Shown here piece after piece: positions 7,208 through 15,168 of a stretch of 19,341 nucleotides of DNA. The DNA comes from UBA4615 sp044371545 (GTDB lineage: Bacteria > Pseudomonadota > Gammaproteobacteria > Burkholderiales > Burkholderiaceae_E): assembly GCA_044371545.1 (NCBI GenBank), contig JBILTM010000088.1, positions 1-19,341 on the forward strand, given 5' to 3'. The notes beneath the pieces are model-generated. The model ran no database searches. It saw only the letters and a program-made list of their open reading frames with translations, and was not told where the DNA came from. Made by a program: the position numbers and the translations under genes. The first letter of the stretch is position 1; each line of letters begins with the position of its first letter.

Positions 7208-8559
7208 CCACCCTGATCGCGTTCCTCTTCGCGCTCGCGCTGCTGATCTTCGTCCACGAGCTCGGCCACTACTCGGTCGCCCGCTGGTGCGGCGTCAAGG
7301 TGCTGCGCTTCTCGATCGGCTTCGGCAGGCCGCTGCTGCGCTGGACGGTCGGCGCCGACCGCACCGAGTGGACGATCTCGCCGATCCCGCTCGGCGGCTA
7401 CGTGCGGATGCTCGACGAGCGCGAGGGCGGCCCGGGCTCGGTCGCCGAGCACGAGCTGCACCGCGCCTTCAACCGCCAGAGCCTCGGCAAGCGTGCCGCG
7501 ATCGTCGTCGCCGGACCGCTCGCGAACTTCGCGCTCGCGATCGCGCTGTACGCGAGCCTCGGCATGGTCGGCATCGAGGAGCCGGCGGCGGTCCTGGGCC
7601 GGCCGGCCGCCGGCACGCAGGCCGATGCCGCCGGGATCGCAGCGGGCGACCGGGTGGTCTCGATCGACGGCCGCGAGGTGCGCTCGCTGCCCGACCTGCG
7701 CCTGCGGCTCATCGACGCGGTGGTGGAGCAGCGCGCCGCACGCCTCGTCGTGCAGCGCGACGGCGCGCCGGTGCAGGTCGCGCTCGACACCCGCGGGCTC
7801 GCCTCGGGCGAGATCGAGAAGGACTTCATGCGCACGCTCGGCCTCGATCTCGCCGGCGGCAGCGTGTCGATCGGCTCGGTGCTGCCCGACGGCAGCGCCG
7901 CGAAGGCGGGCCTGCTCGCCGGCGACGAGGTGGTCTCGGTCGAGGGCCGCGCGTTGACCCGCGCCAGCGACCTGATCGACGTGCTGCGCGAGAGCGCCGA
8001 GCGCGAGGTGCCGCTGACGATCCGCCGCGCCGGCGTCGAGCAGCGCATCGTCGTGGTCCCGCAGGCGCAGCGTTCAGACCGGCCGGAGGACGCCGGCCGC
8101 AACGTCGGGCGCATCGGCGCGGCGCTGCAGAACAAGGTCGAGATGGTCCGGGTGGTCCACGGCCCGATCGACGCGATCGCCTACGGCGCGCGCCAGACCT
8201 GGGACATGTCGTGGTTCTCGCTGCGGATGCTCGGCAAGATGCTGACCGGCGACCTGTCGTGGCGCAACCTCAGCGGACCGGTCGCGATCGCGGATTACGC
8301 GGGGCAGTCGGCGAAGGTCGGCGCGTTCGCGTACGTCGCGTTCCTCGCGCTGATCAGCGTGAGCCTCGGTGTGCTCAACCTGCTGCCGGTCCCCGTCCTC
8401 GACGGAGGCCATTTGGTATATTACGGGCTCGAGGCGATCAAGGGTCGACCGCTGTCCGAGCGCTTCATGCAGGTCACCCAGAAGGCAGGTCTCGCGGCGA
8501 TCGTCGGGTTGATGGCCGTGGCCCTGTTCAACGATCTGAGCAGGCTGTTCGGCGGCTGA
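7204..8559 (+). CDS. rseP: Site-2 intramembrane zinc metalloprotease RseP
   Basis: Cleaves membrane-embedded anti-sigma factors such as RseA in the envelope stress response and clears signal-peptide remnants. The 451-residue length equals that of E. coli RseP. The zinc site HELGH is at residues 18-22 in the first membrane helix, and the third ligand lies in NLLPVPVLDGGHL (392-404, Asp400). Two PDZ domains lie at roughly 115-200 and 215-290. GGAGG (7192-7196) 7 nt upstream fixes the ATG at 7204, overlapping the dxr stop. Its placement just before bamA and skp links the protease to outer-membrane protein assembly. Confidence 0.97.
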   Translation: MTTLIAFLFALALLIFVHELGHYSVARWCGVKVLRFSIGFGRPLLRWTVGADRTEWTISPIPLGGYVRMLDEREGGPGSVAEHELHRAFNRQSLGKRAAIVVAGPLANFALAIALYASLGMVGIEEPAAVLGRPAAGTQADAAGIAAGDRVVSIDGREVRSLPDLRLRLIDAVVEQRAARLVVQRDGAPVQVALDTRGLASGEIEKDFMRTLGLDLAGGSVSIGSVLPDGSAAKAGLLAGDEVVSVEGRALTRASDLIDVLRESAEREVPLTIRRAGVEQRIVVVPQAQRSDRPEDAGRNVGRIGAALQNKVEMVRVVHGPIDAIAYGARQTWDMSWFSLRMLGKMLTGDLSWRNLSGPVAIADYAGQSAKVGAFAYVAFLALISVSLGVLNLLPVPVLDGGHLVYYGLEAIKGRPLSERFMQVTQKAGLAAIVGLMAVALFNDLSRLFGG

Positions 8560-8562
8560 GTC

Positions 8563-8587
8563 CCCGGTGGCCGGCCGGCCAACCGGG
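8563..8587 (+). promoter_or_regulatory. Near-perfect inverted repeat covering part of the bamA ribosome binding site
   Basis: CCCGGTGGCCGG (8563-8574) faces CCGGCCAACCGGG (8575-8587), complementary apart from one bulged A. It includes a 14-bp perfect palindrome, TGGCCGGCCGGCCA (8568-8581). As RNA it would form about ten pairs with a GGCC loop, and the last GGG would be part of the bamA Shine-Dalgarno GGGAG (8585-8589). A translational control role is inferred. Confidence 0.45.
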
Positions 8588-8593
8588 AGTTCC

Positions 8594-10870
8594 ATGCGTC
8601 CGTTCGTTAAAGCCGTGTTCGCGCTCGCCGCGAGCATGCTCGGCCCGCTCGCGTGGGCCTTCGATCCCTTCACCGTCCGCGACATCCGACTCGTCGGCGT
8701 CCAGCGCGTCGAGCCGGGCACGGTGTTCGGCTACCTGCCGGTGAAGGTCGGCGAGCGCATCGACGACCAGCGCGCCGCGCAGTCGATCCGCGCGCTCTAC
8801 GCGACCGGACTCTTCAACGACGTGCGCCTCGAGGTCGAGAACGACGTGCTCGTCGTCTACCTCGAGGAGCGGCCGTCGATCGCCTCGGTCGAGATCAGCG
8901 GCGCCAAGGACATCCCGGCCGAGACGATGCTCAAGGCGCTGAGCGCGCTCGGGCTCGCCGAATCGCGGATCTTCGACCGCTCGCTGCTCGAGCGCGCGGA
9001 GCAGGAGATCAAGCGCCAGTACCTTGCGCGCGGCAAGTACGCGGCGCGCGTGACCGCGACGGTGACGCCGCAGGAGCGCAACCGCGTCGGCATCGCGCTC
9101 GCGATCGACGAAGGCGCCGACGCGCGGATCACCGAGATCCGGATCGTCGGCAACCAGGCGTTCAGCGAGCGCACGCTGATCGAGCAGCTGTCGCTGACGA
9201 CGCCGACCTGGCTGTCCTGGTACACCAAGACCGACCAGTACGCGCGCGAGAAGCTCGCGGGCGATCTGGAGCGCATCCGCTCGTTCTACCTGAACCGCGG
9301 CTACCTCGAGTTCGCGGTCACCTCGACGCAGGTGTCGATCGACCCGGACCGCGAGGGCGTCTACATCACCATCAACGTCTCCGAGGGCGATCGCTACACG
9401 GTCTCGGGCTACCGCTTCAGCGGCAACACCCTCGGGCGCGACAAGGAGCTCGACTCGCTGATGCTGATCCGCGAGGGCGAGGTCTTCAACGGCCAACGGC
9501 TCGCCGACTCGACGCGCTCGATGACCGAGCTGTACGGCTCGATCGGCTACGCGTTCGCGAACGTCAACGCGATCCCCGAGGTCGACCGCGACAAGCGCAC
9601 GGTCTTCTTCAACGTCACCGTCGACGTCGGTCGCCGGGCCTACGTGCGCCGGATCAACATCTCGGGCAATGCCCGCAGCCGAGACGAGGTGATCCGACGC
9701 GAGCTGCGCCAGTTCGAGAGCGCCTGGTACGACACCGACAAGATCCGGCTGTCGCGCCAGCGGCTGACGCGACTCGGCTTCTTCACCGACGTGACGATCG
9801 ACACCGCGCCGGTGCCCGACGCGCCGGACCAGGTCGACCTGAACGTCAACGTCACCGAGCGCTCGACCGGCACCTTCCTCGTCGGCGTGGGCTTCTCGAG
9901 CACCGACAGCCTGATCCTGACCGCATCGGTCAACCAGCAGAACTTCCTCGGCACCGGCAAGTCGCTCGCGCTCAACGTCAACACCGGCCAGACGCAGCAG
10001 ACGATCGACCTGCGCAGCACCGACCCGTACTTCACCGCCGACGGGGTGTCGCGCACCTTCGAGATGTACAGCCGGCGCTTCAACGCCGACCAGCTCGGGC
10101 TGGGCGACTACCGCACGCTGACGCAGGGCATCGGGCTGCGCTTCGGCCTGCCGTACACCGAGGTCGACCGGGTGAACTTCGGCATGGTCTACGAGCGCAA
10201 CACGCTGTCGCTCGGCACGAACGCGCCGGCACGCTTCGAGGAGTACGTCGCGGCGTTCGGCGAATCGAGCTGGGCGGTGCTCGGGACGCTCGGCTGGCTG
10301 CGCGACGAGCGCGACAGCCCGCTGACGCCGACCCGCGGCCTGCTGATGTCCTCGAACGTCGAATTCACGCTGCCGGTCGGCGACCTGCGCTACGTGCGCG
10401 CGAACTTCGACGCGCAGTACTACAAGCCGCTGTCCAAGGACTACACGATCGGCCTCTACGGCTCGGTCGCGCGCGGCTGGTCCTGGGGCGACAACCTCTA
10501 CCCGATCTTCAAGAACTACTATGCGGGCGGCATCGGCTCGGTGCGGGGCTTCGAGGCGGCGAGCCTCGGCCCGCGCGACAGCGACGGCTTCCCGCGCGGC
10601 GGCCAGTCCAAGCTGGTCGGCAGCTTCGAGTTCCTCTTCCCGTTGCCCGGCACCGGCAACGAGCAGATCGTCCGGATGTTCACCTTCATGGACGTCGGCA
10701 ACGTCTTCCCCGATACCATCAACCTCGGCGACCTGCGCTACTCGGCCGGCCTGGGCCTGAACTGGCTGTCCCCGCTCGGCCCGCTGAAGCTGTCGCTCGG
10801 CTACCCGATCAACAAGCAGGACGGCGACCGTACGCAGCGCTTCCAGTTCCAGATCGGGACGGGCTTCTGA
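8594..10870 (+). CDS. bamA: Outer membrane protein assembly factor BamA
   Basis: The Omp85-family core of the BAM complex, inserting beta-barrel proteins into the outer membrane. The 758-residue precursor begins with a signal peptide (residues 1-22, cleavage after AWA). Five POTRA domains follow at roughly 24-91, 92-172, 175-263, 266-344 and 347-421, then the beta-barrel from about 428 to the end. The substrate-lid loop-6 motif VRGF is at 650-653. The last strand ends in aromatic Phe, as outer-membrane barrels do. The ATG at 8594 is preceded by GGGAG at short spacing; a GTG at 8567 would spoil the signal peptide. It is shorter than E. coli BamA (810), which is common in betaproteobacteria. 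Confidence 0.98.
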   Translation: MRPFVKAVFALAASMLGPLAWAFDPFTVRDIRLVGVQRVEPGTVFGYLPVKVGERIDDQRAAQSIRALYATGLFNDVRLEVENDVLVVYLEERPSIASVEISGAKDIPAETMLKALSALGLAESRIFDRSLLERAEQEIKRQYLARGKYAARVTATVTPQERNRVGIALAIDEGADARITEIRIVGNQAFSERTLIEQLSLTTPTWLSWYTKTDQYAREKLAGDLERIRSFYLNRGYLEFAVTSTQVSIDPDREGVYITINVSEGDRYTVSGYRFSGNTLGRDKELDSLMLIREGEVFNGQRLADSTRSMTELYGSIGYAFANVNAIPEVDRDKRTVFFNVTVDVGRRAYVRRINISGNARSRDEVIRRELRQFESAWYDTDKIRLSRQRLTRLGFFTDVTIDTAPVPDAPDQVDLNVNVTERSTGTFLVGVGFSSTDSLILTASVNQQNFLGTGKSLALNVNTGQTQQTIDLRSTDPYFTADGVSRTFEMYSRRFNADQLGLGDYRTLTQGIGLRFGLPYTEVDRVNFGMVYERNTLSLGTNAPARFEEYVAAFGESSWAVLGTLGWLRDERDSPLTPTRGLLMSSNVEFTLPVGDLRYVRANFDAQYYKPLSKDYTIGLYGSVARGWSWGDNLYPIFKNYYAGGIGSVRGFEAASLGPRDSDGFPRGGQSKLVGSFEFLFPLPGTGNEQIVRMFTFMDVGNVFPDTINLGDLRYSAGLGLNWLSPLGPLKLSLGYPINKQDGDRTQRFQFQIGTGF

Positions 10871-10944
10871 ACGGGGCCGCGCCGTGCCGCAGGTGTGCGA
10901 GAATGCGGCCGCCGCGCCCCGGCCCGCCCACCGGAGGGCGCTCC

Positions 10945-10962
10945 ATGGAACCGACCCGATGA
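10945..10962 (+). CDS. Five-codon mini-ORF overlapping the skp start
   Basis: ATG GAA CCG ACC CGA TGA encodes MEPTR. GGAGG (10933-10937) is 7 nt upstream of its ATG, an ideal spacing and one of the best ribosome binding sites in the window. Its TGA overlaps the skp ATG as ATGA. The skp start itself has no ribosome binding site at proper distance. This suggests ribosomes load here and restart on skp. The peptide probably has no function of its own. Confidence 0.4.
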   Translation: MEPTR

Positions 10963-11486
10963 CCTCCACCGTCCGGCCTGCTCGGCTTGCCCGGCTCGTC
11001 GCCGCGGGCGCGCTCTGCGCGGCCTCGGCGTTCGCCGTCGCGCAGGATGCGCCGCCGAAGGTCGGCTACGTCAGCCTGGAGCGGATCATCCGCGAGTCGA
11101 CCGCCGCGAAGTCCGCGCAGGAGCGGATCCAGCAGGAGTTCTCGCGCCGGGACAAGGAACTCCAGGACCTCGCCGCGCGCCTCAAGCAGATGTCCGAGAA
11201 GCTCGAACGCGACGCGCCGGTCACCGCCGAGGGCGAGCGGCTGCGCCGCCAGCGCGAGCTCGCCGACCTCGACCGCGAGTTCCAGCGCAAGCAGCGCGAG
11301 TTCCGCGAGGACATCAACCAGCGCCGCAACGAGGAGCTCGCGACGGTGATCGAACGCGCGAACCGCGTGATCCGGCAGATCGCCGAGCAGGAGCGCTACG
11401 ACATGATCATCCAGGAGGCGGTGCACGTCTCGCCCCGGATCGACATGACCGAGAAGGTGCTGCGCCAGCTCAACGCCTCGAAGTAG
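10959..11486 (+). CDS. skp: Periplasmic chaperone Skp/OmpH family
   Basis: Holds unfolded outer-membrane proteins in the periplasm for delivery to BamA. The 175-residue precursor starts with a signal peptide (about residues 1-28, cleavage after AVA before QD). The Skp opening KVGYVSLERIIRES follows. A long charged coiled coil rich in Glu, Arg, Lys and Gln (about residues 48-135) forms the tentacles. The C-terminal YDMIIQEAVHVSPRIDMTEKVLRQLN returns to the body domain. The ATG at 10959 gives a proper signal peptide; an upstream GTG at 10884 would bury it behind 25 residues. It lies directly after bamA, the usual context. Confidence 0.94.
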   Translation: MTSTVRPARLARLVAAGALCAASAFAVAQDAPPKVGYVSLERIIRESTAAKSAQERIQQEFSRRDKELQDLAARLKQMSEKLERDAPVTAEGERLRRQRELADLDREFQRKQREFREDINQRRNEELATVIERANRVIRQIAEQERYDMIIQEAVHVSPRIDMTEKVLRQLNASK

Positions 11487-11494
11487 GCACGACG

Positions 11495-12559
11495 GTGCGA
11501 CGCCCGCTGCCCGAGCCGGTCACGGTCGACGCGATCGCGGGGCGCATCGGCGGCGCGGTCCGCGGCGACGGCGCGCGCATCATCGCGCGGCTCGCGTCGC
11601 TCGAGTCGGCCGGCCCCGACGCGGTGTCGTTCCTGTCGGGCCGCCGCCATGGCAGGGCCGCCGCGGCGAGCCGCGCCGGCGCGCTGATCGTGTCGCCGGC
11701 CCTGGAGGCGCACGCCGCCGAGGGCGCCGCGCGGATCGTCGTGTCCGACCCGTACGTCGCCTACGCGCGCCTGTCCCAGTGGTTCGAGGCGCTGCTCGCG
11801 CCGCCGCGGGCGGCCGCGGGCATCGACCCGACGGCGCGCGTCGACGCGGCCGCGCGGCTCGGCGCCGGCGTCGCGGTCGGCCCGGGGGCGAGCGTCGCGG
11901 CGGGCGCCCGCATCGGCGAGGGCACGCGCATCGGCGCGGGCTGCGCGATCGGCGAGGGCGCCTCGATCGGCCCCGGCTCGACGCTGCACCCGAACGTGGT
12001 GGTCTACGGCGGCGTCACCATCGGCGCGCGCGCGACGATCCACTCGGGCACGGTGGTCGGGGCCGACGGCTTCGGCTTCGCGCCGTCGGCCGAGGGCTTC
12101 GTCAAGATCGCCCAGCTCGGCTCGGTGACGATCGGCGACGACGTCGAGATCGGCGCGAACTGCGCGATCGACCGCGGCGCCCTGGACGACACCGTCATCG
12201 CCGACGGCGTGAAGATCGACAACCTGGTGCAGGTGGGCCACAACGTGCGGATCGGCGCGCACACCGTGATCGCCGGCTGCGTCGGCATCGCCGGCAGCGC
12301 CACGATCGGCGCGCGCTGCATGATCGGCGGCGGCGTGGGTATCGCCGGGCACATCGAGCTCTGCGACGGTGCGGTGATCGGCGGCTTCTCGCTGGTCGAG
12401 CGCAGCGTCGACGAACCGGGCTTCTACACCGGCGCGTGGCCACTGCAGGGGCACGCGCAGTGGGAACGGACCGCCGCGACGCTCAAGCAGCTGCCCGAGC
12501 TGCGCCGGCGGATCCGCGCGCTGGCCTCGCGGGGCGCAGGCCCCAAGGACGACGAATGA
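11495..12559 (+). CDS. lpxD: UDP-3-O-(3-hydroxyacyl)glucosamine N-acyltransferase
   Basis: Adds the N-linked 3-hydroxyacyl chain in the third step of lipid A synthesis, from acyl-ACP. The 354-residue protein has an N-terminal uridine-binding domain (about 1-100), a left-handed beta-helix of hexapeptide repeats such as IGEGTRIGAGCAIGEG (about 108-310), and a helical C-terminus. The catalytic His is H249 in NLVQVGHNVRIG. The GTG at 11495 is 8 nt after the skp stop and gives the expected length, but the Shine-Dalgarno is weak. It overlaps fabZ by four bases. Confidence 0.96.
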   Translation: MRRPLPEPVTVDAIAGRIGGAVRGDGARIIARLASLESAGPDAVSFLSGRRHGRAAAASRAGALIVSPALEAHAAEGAARIVVSDPYVAYARLSQWFEALLAPPRAAAGIDPTARVDAAARLGAGVAVGPGASVAAGARIGEGTRIGAGCAIGEGASIGPGSTLHPNVVVYGGVTIGARATIHSGTVVGADGFGFAPSAEGFVKIAQLGSVTIGDDVEIGANCAIDRGALDDTVIADGVKIDNLVQVGHNVRIGAHTVIAGCVGIAGSATIGARCMIGGGVGIAGHIELCDGAVIGGFSLVERSVDEPGFYTGAWPLQGHAQWERTAATLKQLPELRRRIRALASRGAGPKDDE

Positions 12560-13053
12560 CCACCATCGACATCCGCGGCATCCTCGAGTACCTGCCGCAC
12601 CGCTACCCGTTCCTGCTGATCGACCGGGTGCTCGAGCTCGAACCGGGCAAGCGCATCGTCGCGATCAAGAACGTGACGATCAACGAGCCGTTCTTCGTCG
12701 GGCATTTCCCGCACATCCCGGTGATGCCGGGGGTGCTGATGATCGAGGCGCTCGCGCAGGCGGCCGGCGTGCTGTCCTTCGAGACGCTCGGGCGCAAGTC
12801 CGACGCCTCGTCGGTGTTCTACTTCGTCGGCATCGACGGCGCGCGCTTCAAGCGGCCGGTCGGGCCCGGCGACCAGCTGCGCCTGGAGGTGGAGATCATG
12901 CGCTTCGCGAAGTCGATCTCGAAGTTCCGCGGTGTCGCGACCGTCGACGGCGCGGTCGCCGCGGAGGCCGAGCTGATGTGCACGCTGCGCGAGGTCGCGC
13001 CGCCGCAGACCGGTGCGGCGAAGGCGGGCGGGTCGTCCGAGGCGGGCGGCTGA
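12556..13053 (+). CDS. fabZ: 3-hydroxyacyl-[acyl-carrier-protein] dehydratase FabZ
   Basis: Dehydrates 3-hydroxyacyl-ACP in fatty acid elongation and so competes with LpxA/LpxD for the same substrate pool. It is a hotdog fold of 165 residues. The catalytic pair is H50 and E64 in FFVGHFPHIPVMPGVLMIEALAQAAG (residues 46-71). LPHRYPFLLIDRV near the N-terminus is also typical. A Gly/Ala-rich tail of about 15 residues makes it longer than E. coli FabZ (151). Its ATG overlaps the lpxD stop (ATGA), indicating coupling. Confidence 0.97.
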   Translation: MTTIDIRGILEYLPHRYPFLLIDRVLELEPGKRIVAIKNVTINEPFFVGHFPHIPVMPGVLMIEALAQAAGVLSFETLGRKSDASSVFYFVGIDGARFKRPVGPGDQLRLEVEIMRFAKSISKFRGVATVDGAVAAEAELMCTLREVAPPQTGAAKAGGSSEAGG

Positions 13054-13055
13054 CC

Positions 13056-13889
13056 GTGGCGCGCATCCACCCGAGCGCGTGCGTCGATCCGGGCGCGTCG
13101 CTCGATGACGACGTCGAGGTCGGCCCGTTCGCGGTCGTCGGAGCCGGCGTGCGGATCGGCGCAGGCACGCGGATCCTGGCTCACGCGACCGTCGAGGGGC
13201 CGACCACCCTCGGCCGGAACAACGTCGTGCATCCGCACGCGACGATCGGCGGGCCGCCGCAGGACAAGAAGTACCGCGGCGAGCCGACGACGCTCGAGAT
13301 CGGCGACGGCAACACCTTCCGCGAGTGCGTGACGGTCAACCGCGGCACGGTCCAGGACGCGGGCGTCACCCGGATCGGCGACGACAACTGGATCATGGCC
13401 TACGTGCACGTCGCGCACGACTGCCGGATCGGCTCGCACACGATCCTCGCCAACACCACCAACCTCGGCGGCCACGTCGAGCTCGGCGACTGGGTGATCC
13501 TCGGCGGCTGCACGCAGGTCCACCAGTTCTGCAAGGTCGGCCCGCACGCGATGACCGGCACCGGCACCATCGTGCTGCACGACGTTCCGCCCTACGTGAT
13601 GGCCTCGGGCAACCCGTCGGCGCCGCACGGACTGAACACCGAGGGCCTGAAGCGGCGCGGCTTCGAGGCGGACACCGTCGCGCTGCTGCGGCGCGCCTAC
13701 CGCACGCTCTACCGCTCGGAGCTGACGCTCGCGCAGGCGCGCGGGCAGCTCGAGGCACAGCTCGCGGAGATCGATGCGACCGGGGCTGCGCCCGCGACTG
13801 CGCTGCCCGCGTCCGCGCTCGGGCAGGCGGATGCGCTGCGGCTGCTGACCGAATTCCTCGCGCGCGTCGAGCGCGGCATCGTCCGCTGA
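13056..13889 (+). CDS. lpxA: UDP-N-acetylglucosamine O-acyltransferase
   Basis: Catalyses the first step of lipid A synthesis, moving 3-hydroxyacyl from ACP to UDP-GlcNAc. The 277-residue protein is a left-handed beta-helix (about 1-185) plus a helical C-terminal domain with GLNTEGLKRRGF. The catalytic His is H121 in YVHVAHDCRIGS, and H156 lies in VHQFC. In a gap-free alignment from memory, the E. coli Gly173 acyl-length ruler corresponds to T169 here (AMTGTGTIVLHD), which suggests a different acyl chain. The GTG start is 2 nt after the fabZ stop. It is slightly longer than E. coli LpxA (262). Confidence 0.96.
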   Translation: MARIHPSACVDPGASLDDDVEVGPFAVVGAGVRIGAGTRILAHATVEGPTTLGRNNVVHPHATIGGPPQDKKYRGEPTTLEIGDGNTFRECVTVNRGTVQDAGVTRIGDDNWIMAYVHVAHDCRIGSHTILANTTNLGGHVELGDWVILGGCTQVHQFCKVGPHAMTGTGTIVLHDVPPYVMASGNPSAPHGLNTEGLKRRGFEADTVALLRRAYRTLYRSELTLAQARGQLEAQLAEIDATGAAPATALPASALGQADALRLLTEFLARVERGIVR

Positions 13890-13935
13890 GGGCGGCGACG
13901 CGCGTGGCGCAGCGCCGGACCGCGGGCCGCCGACC

Positions 13936-15168
13936 TTGAACCCGCTCGACCCCGACGCGCCCGCCGCGGTCACCGCGCTCGCGGTGCCCGACGCCGGGCC
14001 GTTCCGCCTCGGCATGGTCGCCGGCGAGACCTCCGGCGACCTGCTCGCCTCGGCGGTCCTCGGCGGGCTGCAGTCCCGGCTCGGCGGCGCGCAGGGGCTG
14101 CAGGCGGCGGGCATCGGCGGGCCGGCGATGGTCGCGCGCGGCTTCGACGCCTGGTGGCCGTCCGAGCGCCTCGCGGTGCACGGCTACGCGGAGGTGCTGC
14201 GCGAGTACGCGGCGCTGCGCGCGGTCCGCTCGCGGCTGCACGACCGGCTGCTCGACTGGCGGCCGGACGTCTTCGTCGGGGTCGACGCGCCCGACTTCAA
14301 CCTCGACCTGGAGCGCCGCCTGCGCGAGCGCGGCGTGCGCGTCGCGCACTTCATCGGACCGTCGATCTGGGCGTGGCGCGGCGGCCGGATCGAGGGCATC
14401 AAGCGCTCGGTCGACCGGATGCTGCTGGTGTTCCCGTTCGAGCCGAAGCTCTACGAGGCGGCCGGCGTGCCGGCGACCTACGTCGGTCACCCGCTCGCCG
14501 ACGCGATCCCGCTCCAGGCCGACGTCGCGGGGGCGCGCCGCGCGCTCGGGCTGCCCGAGGGGCGCCCCGTTGTCGCCGTGCTGCCGGGCAGCCGCGGCGG
14601 CGAGATCACCCACATCGCGCCCGCGTTCGTGCGCACGATCGCGTGGCTCGCCGCGCGCCGCCCGGAGCTGGTCTTCGTCGTGCCCGCGGCGACCGAGACG
14701 CTGTACGCGCGGCTGCGCGGGATGCTGGCCGGCGGCGCGCTGCCCGAGGGCGTCGACTGCCGGCTGGTGATGGGGCGCTCGCACGACGCGATCGCGGCGT
14801 CCGACGCGGTGCTGGTGGCGAGCGGCACCGCTTCGCTCGAGGTCGCGCTCTACCGCAAGCCGATGGTGATCGCCTACCGGGTGGCCTGGCTCACCTACCG
14901 GATCATGAAGAACATGAACTACCTGCCGTGGGTCGGGCTGCCCAACATCCTGTGCAACGAGTCGGTGGTGCCGGAATTCATCCAGGACGCGGCGAGGCCC
15001 GAGGCCATGGGCGCGGCGCTGCTCGCGCAGCTCGACGACCCGGCGCGCGCGGCGCGCCTCGCCGAGCGCTTCGCGGGGCTGCACGAATCGCTGCGCCGGG
15101 ACTGCGCGCAGCGTGCCGCCGAGGCGCTGCTCGAGATGCGCCCGCCGCGGCGCGCACCGTCGCGATGA
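13936..15168 (+). CDS. lpxB: Lipid-A-disaccharide synthase
   Basis: A GT-B fold glycosyltransferase (family GT19) that joins lipid X and UDP-2,3-diacylglucosamine into the lipid A disaccharide at the inner-membrane face. Visible family sequences are MVAGETSGDLLAS (about 27-39), HFIGPSIWAWRGGRI (from 138), LPGSRGGEI (from 216) and VASGTASLEVALYRKPMVIAYR (from 294). The start is uncertain: a TTG at 13936 gives 410 residues and a GTG at 13984 gives 394. Neither has a clear Shine-Dalgarno, and no ATG lies upstream of the GETSGD motif except the one inside it at 14014. The TGA overlaps the rnhB ATG. Confidence 0.95.
   Translation: MNPLDPDAPAAVTALAVPDAGPFRLGMVAGETSGDLLASAVLGGLQSRLGGAQGLQAAGIGGPAMVARGFDAWWPSERLAVHGYAEVLREYAALRAVRSRLHDRLLDWRPDVFVGVDAPDFNLDLERRLRERGVRVAHFIGPSIWAWRGGRIEGIKRSVDRMLLVFPFEPKLYEAAGVPATYVGHPLADAIPLQADVAGARRALGLPEGRPVVAVLPGSRGGEITHIAPAFVRTIAWLAARRPELVFVVPAATETLYARLRGMLAGGALPEGVDCRLVMGRSHDAIAASDAVLVASGTASLEVALYRKPMVIAYRVAWLTYRIMKNMNYLPWVGLPNILCNESVVPEFIQDAARPEAMGAALLAQLDDPARAARLAERFAGLHESLRRDCAQRAAEALLEMRPPRRAPSR

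Noticed and set aside
10884..10958. GTG start for skp giving a 25-residue extension
   Set aside because: It would place non-signal sequence ahead of a clear signal peptide and has no ribosome binding site.
8653..10962. 769-codon plus-strand frame overlapping bamA in another register
   Set aside because: Arg/Pro-rich out-of-frame shadow of bamA; only its last five codons (MEPTR) are considered, as a mini-ORF.
8528..10969. 813-codon antisense open frame opposite bamA
   Set aside because: Same shadow composition with no domain; bamA on the plus strand is unambiguous.
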